From assembly GCA_017510405.1 (NCBI GenBank), contig JAFWNG010000013.1, positions 248,001 through 312,000 on the forward strand: DNA of 64,000 nucleotides, written 5' to 3'. The translations under genes and the position numbers were made by a program. The DNA is from Solobacterium sp. (GTDB lineage: Bacteria; Bacillota_I; Bacilli_A; Erysipelotrichales; Erysipelotrichaceae). A model generated the notes under the pieces. That model made no database searches. It saw only the letters and a program-made list of their open reading frames with translations, and was not told the origin of the DNA. Every line of letters begins with the position of its first letter. Positions within the stretch are counted from its first letter, which is position 1. Positions 8,000 to 15,965 of this stretch are shown here, one piece after another.

Positions 8000-9117
8000 A
8001 GTGTCCGTATTATAAACAGTGCGGAAGCTGTCAGTATGCACTGGACAGTTATGATCCTGCGGAAAAGACCGCCCAGCTGACCAAAGGTTTTCCGCGCCGG
8101 ACAGTAGAAATGATCCATGCAATGGATGATCCGCTGCATTACCGCCATAAAGTCTATGCCACATTCGGGAAAGACCGGAAGGGGAACCTCATCAGCGGTC
8201 TCTATAAAGAAAAATCACATACACTGGTCCGTATAGAAGACTGCGCCATCCAGAATGAAGAAGCCAACGCAGTGCTTCGCACGCTGACAAAGACCGCTGC
8301 AGAGATGCATATCGAACCATATGACGCAGACCGCCGCACCGGCTCCCTCCGGCATGCTTATGTGCGTGTCTCACACTATAACAGCGATATCCTGCTGGTG
8401 CTGGTCAGCGGTTCCGATGTACTGCCCGGATCCAGGGAACTAGTGAAACGACTTCGGTCTGCGCATCCTGCGATCCGTTCGGTCGTGCTTAATATCAATA
8501 AACGCCGCACATCCGTTGTACTTGGCGACAAAGAGCATATTCTGTTCGGACCAGGATATATCACGGATCGTCTCTGCGGAATCGATTTCCGCATTTCCCC
8601 GCAGTCCTTTTTTCAGGTGAATCCGGTCATGACGGAATACCTGTACGATACAGCTGTCCGTCTGGCAGATCTGAAACCGGAAGACAATGTACTGGACGCC
8701 TGCTGCGGAACCGGAACGATCACGCTGATCGCGTCGAAGCATGCCGGTCACTGCACCGGCGTCGAGATCAATCCGGCTGCTGTTCAGGATGCCCGCACAA
8801 ACGCAAAGTTCAATCATATCAGCAACGTGGATTTCCGCTGTGCCGATGTGGAGGAGTTTATGAATAAGAACCGTCAGAAGTATTCTGTTCTGTTTCTGGA
8901 TCCTCCCCGCAGCGGGGTATCTGCTTCATTTATTCGTGCCAGTGCCGCAATGTCTCCCAAACGGATCGTATATGTTTCCTGTAATCCAGAAACACTGATC
9001 CGGGATGTTCATCAGTATGAGCACCTGGGCTATCGTGTGAATAAAGTTTGTCCTGCAGACATGTTTCCGTTCACTTCACACGTCGAGACCGTAGTTTTGC
9101 TATCAAGAAATACATAA
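7996..9117 (+). CDS. rlmD: 23S rRNA (uracil-5)-methyltransferase, RlmD/RumA type; island attachment gene
   Basis: A 373-residue SAM-dependent methyltransferase that makes 5-methyluridine in rRNA. Four cysteines C3, C9, C12 and C83 fit the Cx5Cx2C...C iron-sulphur site of RumA. SPQSFFQVNP, VLDACCGTGT (SAM loop), LDPPRSGVS and YVSCNPETL with nucleophile C329 are all present. It lacks the N-terminal TRAM domain of longer homologues. Its last 13 codons (HVETVVLLSRNT, 9079 onward) are one of three versions of this gene's 3' end in the window. The tail seen here was probably supplied by the integrated element, leaving a full-length gene. Confidence 0.87.
   Translation: MKCPYYKQCGSCQYALDSYDPAEKTAQLTKGFPRRTVEMIHAMDDPLHYRHKVYATFGKDRKGNLISGLYKEKSHTLVRIEDCAIQNEEANAVLRTLTKTAAEMHIEPYDADRRTGSLRHAYVRVSHYNSDILLVLVSGSDVLPGSRELVKRLRSAHPAIRSVVLNINKRRTSVVLGDKEHILFGPGYITDRLCGIDFRISPQSFFQVNPVMTEYLYDTAVRLADLKPEDNVLDACCGTGTITLIASKHAGHCTGVEINPAAVQDARTNAKFNHISNVDFRCADVEEFMNKNRQKYSVLFLDPPRSGVSASFIRASAAMSPKRIVYVSCNPETLIRDVHQYEHLGYRVNKVCPADMFPFTSHVETVVLLSRNT
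9079..9117 (+). other. attL-like site: rlmD 3' end at left island edge
   Basis: These bases encode HVETVVLLSRNT-stop, the end of rlmD. Two further sequences encoding HVETIVLMSREQK-stop (20476) and HVETVCCLNISKK-stop (21787) lie downstream without the rest of the gene. Elements with serine-recombinase triplets are known to insert at the 3' end of rumA genes, so this is read as the left attachment site. The exact crossover cannot be set; GAGAC is shared by all three. Confidence 0.7.
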
Positions 9118-9141
9118 CGCATGGCTGAAAAAGCCTGAAAT

Positions 9142-9198
9142 AAAGGGATTTCCGCGATTCGGGGTCATCATGCTCTGGGCTGCGGGAATCCCTTTTTT
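9142..9198 (+). terminator. terminator in the element's left end
   Basis: AAAGGGATTTCCGC pairs with GCGGGAATCCCTTT (14 bp, one wobble), followed by T's. An equivalent hairpin with the same AAAGGGATT stem follows the second rlmD tail at 20540, showing that the two element left ends are related. Confidence 0.75.
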
Positions 9199-9236
9199 AC
9201 GTTCACGGGAACTTATCGACCCTCCGTTATGTTCGA

Positions 9237-9323
9237 GGGTTGTGGCTCCCATTTTGCTATTTCAGGGGTTGTGGCTATGATTTTGCTTTTTGATAGGTTG
9301 TGGACACGATTTTGTTATCATGG
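9237..9323 (+). repeat. three tandem 29-bp repeats
   Basis: Copies begin at 9237, 9266 and 9295, exactly 29 bp apart, with the pattern RGGTTGTGG followed by about 7 variable bases and ATTTTG. No gene overlaps them. Related, more diverged copies lie at 20631-20730 after the second rlmD tail. Multiple short repeats at an element end can be recombinase or transposase binding sites, as at IS21-type ends, but no such transposase gene is present. Confidence 0.6.
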
Positions 9324-9375
9324 CCGGAAAGATCGGCGGTGCCCGGATGTAGAGTCCTGGTACCGCCTGTTCAGC

Positions 9376-9582
9376 TTAGTTCACTTCTGTTGCCTCTTCC
9401 TCGTCGGCAGCGGGATCTGCGCTGGAAGGGCTGAGGGTGATGGAATCCTTGTTCACATCTGCCGTATAATGGTACTTTGTGATACGGTCGATGCCGTACA
9501 CCAGAACGATTCCTCCGATGGCGGCAATCAAGCCGCCGTTCTCACTATCAAACATTTTTTCAATTACCTCCAGTTTACTCAT
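9376..9582 (-). CDS. small membrane-associated protein of the island
   Basis: A 68-residue protein starting MSKLEVIEKMFDSENG. A single hydrophobic segment (GLIAAIGGIVLVYGIDRI, about 17-34) is followed by a polar, acidic tail rich in Ser, Ala, Asp and Glu. The start is fixed by GGAGGAAAAATC before the ATG; the frame extends further upstream but without a ribosome site. It overlaps the end of the sigma-like gene by 8 nt, so the two are co-expressed. No family recognised. Confidence 0.6.
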   Translation of the reverse strand: MSKLEVIEKMFDSENGGLIAAIGGIVLVYGIDRITKYHYTADVNKDSITLSPSSADPAADEEEATEVN

Positions 9583-10231
9583 GATTTTTCCTCCGATATT
9601 GTTTTCCGATCCGCTTTGCCTCGGTGAGAAGGTAGTAGACACCTCGCTCGGTCTCACCCAACTTTGTCGCGATCTCCGGGACAGAGAACCCGTAATATTC
9701 CTTCAGAATGATGGCCCTACTGATCTGCGGATTCTTCTTGTCCAGTTCGTGACAGACGGCGTCAAGTTCCATCCTTACCTCAGCCTGACTAATGTCGTCG
9801 ATGCTCTGTGCGGCTTCATAACCGCTTTCGATCATACACTCCCATGACAGGCTATTTGCCTTATGCTGGTCTCGGTACTCGGGGTATGGGCATTCGGCGC
9901 ATCTGTTGCATTCGGGGCAGGTGATGAGCGGTTTGAGCTTGCCTGGAATCTGGCACCGCTTCCTGCGGTATTCTTCCCGGTGCTTGGCTCTAAGGTCATT
10001 CAGCAGCATCTTATAAGTTGCTTCGTCTGCCGGGGTGAGATGGACCGTCACTTGAGAGCTTCCGATATGCCATGTCCGGCACTCCGCCCACGTGATACCC
10101 AGGCTTTCTAACTGATCACTGTGCTCGATCTCAATCGGGGCTGCGAATACTTCTTTGCCGCTTTTAACGAGTGCGGTAAGCGTCTCGGCCTCTGTCGGGG
10201 TGAGGCGTTCCCATTTGATTTCTTTTGCCAT
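9575..10231 (-). CDS. sigma-70 region-4-like regulator with zinc knuckle
   Basis: A protein of about 218 residues. The middle has a cysteine cluster CPECNRCAECPYPE (about 104-117) that could hold zinc. The C-terminus (about 145-215) looks like a sigma-factor region 4 helix-turn-helix: ISRAIILKEYYGFSVPEIATKLGETERGVYYLLTEAKR. Proteins of this kind in Firmicute mobile elements act as regulators, but the target here is unknown. The start at 10231 follows AAAGGAG. It is expressed leftward with the 68-residue protein. Confidence 0.6.
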   Translation of the reverse strand: MAKEIKWERLTPTEAETLTALVKSGKEVFAAPIEIEHSDQLESLGITWAECRTWHIGSSQVTVHLTPADEATYKMLLNDLRAKHREEYRRKRCQIPGKLKPLITCPECNRCAECPYPEYRDQHKANSLSWECMIESGYEAAQSIDDISQAEVRMELDAVCHELDKKNPQISRAIILKEYYGFSVPEIATKLGETERGVYYLLTEAKRIGKQYRRKNHE

Positions 10232-10291
10232 TAGATTGGCTCCTTTCCGCATTGCGGAAACGGAGACAACCTGTATGGCTCGCCAGTGTTT

Positions 10292-10456
10292 TCATTTGGT
10301 CACCTCGTTCGGGGATGTCCCCGTTTCCTGAAGGTGACCAGCAGTTCGCTTGCTGGCTCCTGTTACTGTGTGTCGAGCCTTCACTACGGCTGCGAAACAT
10401 CCTTCGTGGCCTTTGAAGGAAGCCGCAGATATGGCTATACGGCCTTTTAACGTCAT
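10292..10456 (-). CDS. possible 54-residue island peptide
   Basis: Starting MTLKGRIAISAASFKG, this short basic frame contains KARHTVTGASKRTAGHL, a pattern I recall from small frames in Firmicute mobile elements. The recollection is weak and there is no ribosome site before the ATG. Its stop overlaps the ATG of another short frame running towards the sigma-like gene. The segment 10250-10450 has several small hairpins, so it could instead be an untranslated leader. Confidence 0.3.
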   Translation of the reverse strand: MTLKGRIAISAASFKGHEGCFAAVVKARHTVTGASKRTAGHLQETGTSPNEVTK

Positions 10457-10465
10457 GCCGGGGAC

Positions 10466-10517
10466 AAAAAAAGCCGACAGATATACTACCCCTGCGATAG
10501 GGTAGATACCTGTCGGC
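10466..10517 (-). terminator. terminator or attenuator between minus-strand operons
   Basis: On the minus strand, GCCGACAG and CTGTCGGC arms (8 bp, extended by a TACCC/GGGTA inner stem) are followed by seven T's. It separates the HTH/zinc-ribbon genes from the sigma-like gene; position alone does not tell a terminator from an attenuator. Confidence 0.75.
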
Positions 10518-10619
10518 AATCTTTCCGGTTCAAGCCGGATTCAATGCTTCGTTAGGTTTATTATGCGCGGGTACTTTATCGATTCGAGTCGAGTTTGTAC
10601 CTTCAACGCGGTAACTATT

Positions 10620-10862
10620 TTATTCTGCCAAAGCCGGTGGAGTGGGTAGATTCTTCGGCTTTTTTATAATGTGGATCGTAGGCCCTTTGTCATCGACGGT
10701 GTAATACAAATCTGCTTGGCATTTGGGACATCGTACATATGATTCTGTGCCACTATAGGATTTGCTGAGAACGGTTCCGCAGCTGTTGCAGCAGATGGTA
10801 TGAAGGAACTTCTGCGGCTTGGCTGTAGGCGCATTCTCTTTTACCGCAAGGTGATCATTCAT
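10620..10862 (-). CDS. small zinc-ribbon protein
   Basis: About 80 residues. Two Cys pairs (CNSCG near residue 26 and CPKCQA near residue 45) form a compact zinc-ribbon signature; the C-terminus is basic and proline-rich. The ATG at 10862 overlaps the stop of the upstream HTH gene (ATGA); another in-frame ATG two codons earlier is possible. Co-transcribed with that gene. It may bind nucleic acid, but nothing visible specifies a role. Confidence 0.55.
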   Translation of the reverse strand: MNDHLAVKENAPTAKPQKFLHTICCNSCGTVLSKSYSGTESYVRCPKCQADLYYTVDDKGPTIHIIKKPKNLPTPPALAE

Positions 10863-11715
10863 TTTCATCACCATCCTCGTCGTTGGATTCCTCATGCTTA
10901 TAAGTGTAGGACCGTGTATTACCGGTAAAGAGCACATCAGGATTCGCAATGAGGTAAGCTTCGAGACGGTCCTTTGCTGCATCGGTAAGTCTTACTGCTA
11001 CGCCGTCGCCTCTTTCTGCTCGGGATGAGAGAAAGGCAATGAACGTGATCTCTGGATTATTTTCCGCTATGTTCAGTTCTCGTTTCCGTATATCAATATT
11101 GGTATAACCGGAAAGGAATGAGAATTCCTCAGGGATATCCGTTAGCTGGCTGATCCACTTATATGTTGCGGGTTCATACCGAGCCCTTCCAGGGACGTCA
11201 GTCAATTCAGAGATCCGCCATTCTTTTCCGACTTTCTCCGCTTCCCGGAGCTTTCCTCGACGTATCCATTGCCTGACGGTGACGGGTTCGACATCGTAGA
11301 GCTTGGCATACTCGTCCACGGTGAGCATCCTTGCATCATAAGAGATGAGCGAGAATACTTGATCAACAGTTTCGTCGTCAAGTTCACCGGTATCTTCATT
11401 CAGCCAGACGGTATTGATATGCTCAATGTAGAGGCGCACACCCTTATGCGACAGTTCATATGTATATCGCCACCAATCCTCCAGATACTTTGGCAGGACA
11501 GTCAACTCCAGTTTCCTTTTGAAGTTCTTTATCAGATCTTTTAAGAGGGTGTAATACTTAACGGAATGCCAAGAATCATTTCCCGCAAACTCGTACAGGG
11601 TATTCAGCCTGTAGTCGAGCTCCCATTGAACGTCCCGCTTTGTAACCATCAGTCTTTCGGCCAGGCTTTCCGGAAGACTATCGTATTCGGATTGTAATTC
11701 TGTGTATTTCAACAT
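10855..11715 (-). CDS. helix-turn-helix protein of the island
   Basis: A protein of about 286 residues. The middle (about 135-185) holds an excisionase/MerR-like helix-turn-helix, LTVDEYAKLYDVEPVTVRQWIRRGKLREAEKVGKEWRI in two parts. The flanking regions are uncharacterised, and the C-terminus is acidic (DEDGDENE). The start at 11715 follows AAGGAG by 9 nt and is preferred over a longer frame. It is transcribed from a perfect-spacing promoter containing a palindrome (11749-11785), suggesting autoregulation. Probable roles are control of excision or of element genes; this is inference from the fold and location. Confidence 0.6.
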   Translation of the reverse strand: MLKYTELQSEYDSLPESLAERLMVTKRDVQWELDYRLNTLYEFAGNDSWHSVKYYTLLKDLIKNFKRKLELTVLPKYLEDWWRYTYELSHKGVRLYIEHINTVWLNEDTGELDDETVDQVFSLISYDARMLTVDEYAKLYDVEPVTVRQWIRRGKLREAEKVGKEWRISELTDVPGRARYEPATYKWISQLTDIPEEFSFLSGYTNIDIRKRELNIAENNPEITFIAFLSSRAERGDGVAVRLTDAAKDRLEAYLIANPDVLFTGNTRSYTYKHEESNDEDGDENE

Positions 11716-11748
11716 TTTTCGATGCTCCTTTTCTTTTAGATTATCTGT

Positions 11749-11785
11749 ATTATATCGCTTCAAGTGTATCGTGTCAATACACTTG
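11749..11785 (-). promoter_or_regulatory. consensus promoter with palindromic operator
   Basis: On the minus strand TTGACA (11777-11772) and TATAAT (11754-11749) are exactly 17 bp apart. A perfect inverted repeat CAAGTGTAT-N7-ATACACTTG (11761-11785) has the -35 in its centre. Such placement fits a repressor that blocks polymerase, most simply the HTH protein encoded downstream or another island regulator. Confidence 0.75.
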
Positions 11786-11868
11786 TGGGGAACCGATACA
11801 TTTTTTGCGAGTAACCGTTAGCCTTACAGCTAACAGCAACGGTAAAAAAATATTTGTAATACACAGGA

Positions 11869-12600
11869 TTAAAGGGGAAACTGCGTATTGTCATCGATTA
11901 CCTCAAGCGCTTTAAGCCGGTAGAATGCTGCCTCGGCTGAGACATTAAACACTGCGCTCATCTGGTTTACTGCAGAGATGATCCATGTTGCTTTCCGGTT
12001 ATACGGATTTCTTGCAAAGAGCAGTTTGACAGAGTTCTGCGGCATAAGAATAGCAGCGGATAATCTGTTCGCCTGTTGCTCAACTCTTTCATCATCGCTC
12101 ATCGGCAGGAGGATACCATTTTGCCGACACTTTTTGAAGTCGGCCCTACAGCGGACGTAGATGCCCGTTTCATCTCTGTTTTCAGATCCAATCGAGTTCA
12201 GAAAATAATTTGTATGTAGAATTCCATGGCTGCCTTCATGCCCAGCAGTGAAGCGGTATCTATGCTCTTGTTCTTCTGCCTCAAGAGAGCTATCGATAAT
12301 TATTGTTCCGGCGTCAACATGAGCATACTCAGCACGATGCTTCTCCGGAATATAGACCGGAAGGTGATCAGTCGTCTGGAAAACCATGGTACCCAGATAT
12401 ACCCCACAATGCGACAAGTACATATAATCAAGGTGCAGCCCCAGATACTTCTCGATAAACCTGTCAATATCAACCGGATGAGGATCGAGTAGGAGTGATG
12501 GATCAAAGTCGATGGCCATCCGTTCACCGATCTGATCCAACTCCTTATTTGAAATGACGGGGACCCCATTGGCCTTGTATTTAAGTTCAGGTTTATACAT
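11869..12600 (-). CDS. ImmA/IrrE-family metalloprotease
   Basis: A 243-residue protein with the zinc motif HEGSH in FTAGHEGSHGILH (about 120-132). It has the ImmA/IrrE layout, including the ERVEQQANRLSAAILMP segment after the motif that supplies the third ligand region. In ICEBs1-like elements ImmA cleaves the element repressor to switch on excision genes; the partner repressor here is not adjacent in the usual form, and the nearby HTH protein is a candidate. AGAGGA lies about 10 nt before the ATG. The gene starts next to the broken end of the first serine recombinase. Confidence 0.8.
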   Translation of the reverse strand: MYKPELKYKANGVPVISNKELDQIGERMAIDFDPSLLLDPHPVDIDRFIEKYLGLHLDYMYLSHCGVYLGTMVFQTTDHLPVYIPEKHRAEYAHVDAGTIIIDSSLEAEEQEHRYRFTAGHEGSHGILHTNYFLNSIGSENRDETGIYVRCRADFKKCRQNGILLPMSDDERVEQQANRLSAAILMPQNSVKLLFARNPYNRKATWIISAVNQMSAVFNVSAEAAFYRLKALEVIDDNTQFPL

Positions 12601-12627
12601 ACATTTTTATCCTCTGCGTTTTTTTAA

Positions 12628-13518
12628 ATCCTCGATAAATTTCCGCCATCTCAAGCGATCCGAAATATTCTTACAAACGAGAAGTATTGTGGTGATGTGA
12701 TCTTCCAAAAAACCTACTCGGATTTTCAATTCAAACGTCATATCAATCGCGGTGAGCGGAATCAGTATTACATGCAGGACCATCACGAAGCGATCGTTAG
12801 CCGGGAGGATTTCGAGAGTGCACAGAGACTGATTGCACAGCGGGCATCGGAAAAAGGCGTCAAAAAAGGCGACCCGAGGTATCAACGGCGCTTCCCGTTT
12901 ACGAGGAAGATCATCTGTGGAGAGTGTGGGGCGGCCTTAAAGCGCCATATCAACGGGTGCGGAAACAGCAAATATGCAGTCTGGGTTTGTAAGCAGCATT
13001 TGGAAGACAAAGATGTCTGCTCAATGAAAGCTATCCCCGAGGAGGCAATAGAACAAGCCTTCATAACGATGATGAACAAGCTGGTGTTTGCCCGGAAGGA
13101 AATGCTGCAGGAGCTTTTGGACGGGGTGCGCGGCACTTCTCATAAAGGAAACCTGCTGAGGATCAGTCAGATCGACAGCAGGATTGAGTCGAACACCGAG
13201 CGTCGCGAAACACTGACCACGCTCATGACGAAGGGGTACATCGAGCCAGCCCTTTTTGCAAAAGAAAGCAATGACCTGTCGCAGGAATGGGATCAGCTGC
13301 TTTCCGAAAAGGAAAGGCTGGTTCAGGAAATCAACGGCAACATGAAGAAAACGGAGGCCATCGCAGATATCCTGAAGTACACGGCAAGGATGGAAATCTG
13401 CAGAGAGTTTGATCCGGAATGGGTAGAGCTGTTTTTGGATAGTATCACCGTAAACTCCAGGCAAGAGCTCACCTTCCATCTGAAGTGCGGATTAAACCTC
13501 CGGGAAAGGATCGATTGA
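12628..13518 (+). pseudogene. large serine recombinase lacking its catalytic domain
   Basis: The frame opens right after a stop at 12625 and reads at once into the recombinase domain (IRNILTNEKYCGDVIFQKTY region), then a zinc ribbon (ICGECGAAL and later WVCKQHLEDKDVC), a coiled coil and the C-terminal tail. The N-terminal resolvase domain with the active-site Ser is absent, and no remnant is seen upstream, where the divergent ImmA gene begins. A truncated product from the ATG at 12697 is possible, and could still bind DNA. It is the first of three recombinase genes in a row. Confidence 0.8.
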
Positions 13519-13519
13519 T

Positions 13520-13942
13520 ATGTCAAGAGGACACACACCATACGGATACCGGTTTGAAAACGGCGTCGCATATGTGGATGAATCGCAAGCGGAGCAGATA
13601 CGCACGATCTTCAAAGAATACGCTTCTGGGAAGTCTCTGATTGGTGCTGCAACAGCTGCCGGGATGAAATTGACACACAGTTCTGTAAAAAGGATTCTAC
13701 AAAACAAGCACTACCTGGGTGACAATTTCTATCCGGCGCTGATTGATCAGGAAACATATGATGCTGCCGAGATGGAACGCAAGACGCGTCTTGATCTCAT
13801 GGGACGAGACTATGTTTCTAAGACCCGCAAGCCTATCAAGCAGGCATCAACAATCTTCCACCTGAACCGACCGACAGAGGTTTTTACGAATCCTTTCAGA
13901 CAAGCCGAGTACATTTATAGCCTGATTGAAAGTGAGGGGTAA
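13520..13942 (+). CDS. short serine-recombinase accessory protein
   Basis: 140 residues. It resembles the DNA-binding recombinase domain only ([26 protein letters not shown], then [22 protein letters not shown]), with no catalytic Ser region and no zinc ribbon. It is the small middle member of a recombinase triplet; such triplets occur in elements inserted in rumA. AAAGGA precedes the ATG, which lies 1 nt after the previous stop. Likely a DNA-binding partner of the large recombinase that follows. Confidence 0.7.
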   Translation: MSRGHTPYGYRFENGVAYVDESQAEQIRTIFKEYASGKSLIGAATAAGMKLTHSSVKRILQNKHYLGDNFYPALIDQETYDAAEMERKTRLDLMGRDYVSKTRKPIKQASTIFHLNRPTEVFTNPFRQAEYIYSLIESEG

Positions 13943-13943
13943 C

Positions 13944-15506
13944 ATGGCAAAAGTAATCATGATTCCGGCTACCCAGCAGATAGGCAGCCGAAGGTCAAAA
14001 GAGGAAGTTCAGATCCGGGTGGCAGCATATTGCCGCGTGTCAACGGACTCTGAAGAACAGGCAACAAGCTACGAAGCTCAGATTGAGCATTACACCGAGT
14101 ACATTGAAAAGCATCCCGGGTGGGTACTGGCGGACATCTATGCGGATGATGGTATTTCCGGCACAAACACAAAGAAGCGAGATGAGTTCAATCGTCTGAT
14201 TGACGACTGCAGAAGCGGAAAAATCGACCTGGTAGTAACTAAGTCGATCAGTCGGTTTGCCCGGAATACGCTGGACTGCCTGAAATACATCCGTGAATTG
14301 AAGGAGAAAAACATCGCGGTCTTCTTTGAAAAGGAGGCAATCAACACGCTGGATGCTAAGGGAGAAGTTCTGCTCACGATCATGGCATCACTTGCTCAGC
14401 AGGAAAGTCAGAGCCTTTCCCAGAATGTCCGGCTGGGATTACAGTACCGGTACCAGCAAGGGAAGGTCCAGGTGTGCACAAACAGGTTCCTCGGCTACGA
14501 TAAAGACGAAGAAGGTAATCTGGTCATCAATCCGGAAGAGGCTGAGGTGGTAAAACGGATCTACCGTGAATACCTCGAAGGCAGCAGCTATTACGAAATC
14601 GGTAAGGGGCTGACGGCTGATGGAATCAAGACCGCTGCAGGAAGCGAGACCTGGTTGGCCAGCACGCTGAAAAAGATTCTGTCGAATGAGAAATACATCG
14701 GAGATGCGCTTCTTCAGAAGACAGTCACCACAGACTTCCTGACAAAGAAGCGCGTAGCGAACAAGGGAATCGTCCCTCAGTATTATGTGGAGGGCAGCCA
14801 CGAGGCGATCATTCCGAAAGATCTGTTCATGCGAGTGCAGGAAGAAATGGTACGCAGGGCCAGAATGAAAACGCCAACGGGAAAGCGGCGGGTCTACAGC
14901 GGAAAGTACGCACTGTCGAGTGTTGTCTATTGCGCTCATTGCGGTGACTTCTTCCAGCGGACTCATTACAATAACCGAGGCAAGAAGAAAATCGTGTGGA
15001 GATGCATCAGCCGCCTTCATAAAAAAGACTCCGGATTTGACTGTACTGCAAGGACCATCCCGGAGGAAATATTGCAGGCTGTGGTGGTCGAGGCAATCAA
15101 CGAGGTTTTTGACAACCGGGAACTGGTTCTTCCGGAACTGAAGGCCAATGTCAGCAAAGCGCTCGAAACAAACAATAACCAGAAGATCGCTGGAATCGAT
15201 AGGCTGCTGGAAGACTTGCAGGTCGAGCTTTTGAATAAAGCGCAGGCCAAGCAGCCTTTTGATGACATCACAGACCAGATCGAAACCCTGCGGAAACAGA
15301 AGCGAGAGTTGCAGCTGGAGGATGCAAACCGGCAGGCGGACGTCACGCACGTCTGCGAGATGGACACCTTTTTGGATGAGCTCGAAACAAAGGTGACGGA
15401 ATACGACGAGACGCTGGTTCGCCGGTTTATAGACCGCATCACCGTTTACGATAACCACTGTAAGGTGACTTTCAAATCCGGTGCAGAGATCAACATCAAA
15501 TTGTAA
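13944..15506 (+). CDS. large serine recombinase (site-specific integrase)
   Basis: A 520-residue enzyme, apparently complete. The resolvase domain (about 25-165) carries YCRVSTDS with the nucleophile Ser and SRFARNTLD with active-site arginines. The recombinase domain (about 185-310) includes [17 protein letters not shown] zinc ribbon follows ([13 protein letters not shown]... WRCISR), then a coiled coil rich in charged residues (about 400-480). Of the three genes it is the only one with a catalytic domain. The start at 13944 follows GAGGGG. It probably acted at the rlmD 3' end; whether it is still functional without an intact first partner is open. Confidence 0.85.
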   Translation: MAKVIMIPATQQIGSRRSKEEVQIRVAAYCRVSTDSEEQATSYEAQIEHYTEYIEKHPGWVLADIYADDGISGTNTKKRDEFNRLIDDCRSGKIDLVVTKSISRFARNTLDCLKYIRELKEKNIAVFFEKEAINTLDAKGEVLLTIMASLAQQESQSLSQNVRLGLQYRYQQGKVQVCTNRFLGYDKDEEGNLVINPEEAEVVKRIYREYLEGSSYYEIGKGLTADGIKTAAGSETWLASTLKKILSNEKYIGDALLQKTVTTDFLTKKRVANKGIVPQYYVEGSHEAIIPKDLFMRVQEEMVRRARMKTPTGKRRVYSGKYALSSVVYCAHCGDFFQRTHYNNRGKKKIVWRCISRLHKKDSGFDCTARTIPEEILQAVVVEAINEVFDNRELVLPELKANVSKALETNNNQKIAGIDRLLEDLQVELLNKAQAKQPFDDITDQIETLRKQKRELQLEDANRQADVTHVCEMDTFLDELETKVTEYDETLVRRFIDRITVYDNHCKVTFKSGAEINIKL

Positions 15507-15525
15507 AAGCTCCAAACGAAACCAC

Positions 15526-15558
15526 GGCGCTCAGGCGATATGCTTGGGCGTCTTTTTT
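15526..15558 (+). terminator. terminator after the recombinases
   Basis: GGCGCTCAGGC pairs with GCTTGGGCGTC (11 bp, three wobbles) around GATAT, followed by six T's. Confidence 0.7.
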
Positions 15559-15596
15559 GCGTTCAGGGGATAGAAAATCAGGGATGTTTGTGCTAT

Positions 15597-15625
15597 GATA
15601 AATCATACTATTTGTGTGATTTATC
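15597..15625 (+). promoter_or_regulatory. operator-like palindrome before the XRE gene
   Basis: Perfect 9-bp arms GATAAATCA and TGATTTATC are 11 bp apart, overlapping a TATGAT -10 (15594-15599) and lying 22 bp before the XRE-type regulator. Autoregulation is the simplest reading. Confidence 0.6.
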
Positions 15626-15647
15626 AACTGTATTTTGAGGAGCAAAT

Positions 15648-15863
15648 ATGTTAAAGAATAATGTTGAAGTCGATGTAAAAGTCAAGTGTATTGAGGAGGG
15701 GCTGACACAGGCGAAAATTGCTGAAGAGGTCGGAACTTCTCCGCAGTATATCAGTCGATTGATTAAAAACAAAGAAAATATTGTCAATAAAACATTCGTT
15801 AGGATCCTTGATGAACTTGGTTATGACGTTGTTTTGACTTATGAGAGAAAAACAGAAGGGTAA
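15648..15863 (+). CDS. XRE-family helix-turn-helix regulator
   Basis: A 71-residue protein that is almost entirely one helix-turn-helix domain: GLTQAKIAEEVGTSPQYISRLIKNKENIVNKTFVRILDELGYD. GAGGAGC lies before the ATG. It has its own promoter region with a palindrome and its own terminator, and lies between the recombinases and the secreted-protein cargo. It may control itself, the cargo or the recombinases; the sequence does not decide. Confidence 0.75.
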   Translation: MLKNNVEVDVKVKCIEEGLTQAKIAEEVGTSPQYISRLIKNKENIVNKTFVRILDELGYDVVLTYERKTEG

Positions 15864-15889
15864 TAGCCACTCTTGGGTGAATCGATCAT

Positions 15890-15918
15890 CTGCCTATACG
15901 TTTCGATAGGCAGTTTTA
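15890..15918 (+). terminator. terminator
   Basis: CTGCCTAT and ATAGGCAG arms with an 8-nt loop, then TTTT, after the XRE gene. Confidence 0.65.
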
Positions 15919-15965
15919 TGAAAACACAAGAAAAAATCTAAATGGGAAAGCGAGATTAACAGAAT

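Noticed and set aside
9237-9323. The 29-bp repeats as a CRISPR array
   Set aside because: Copies are contiguous with no unique spacers, are diverged, and there are no cas genes nearby.
11812-11850. GTTAGC/GCTAAC hairpin as a terminator for the ImmA gene
   Set aside because: No T run follows on either strand; the nearby A/T tracts are on the wrong side of the stem.
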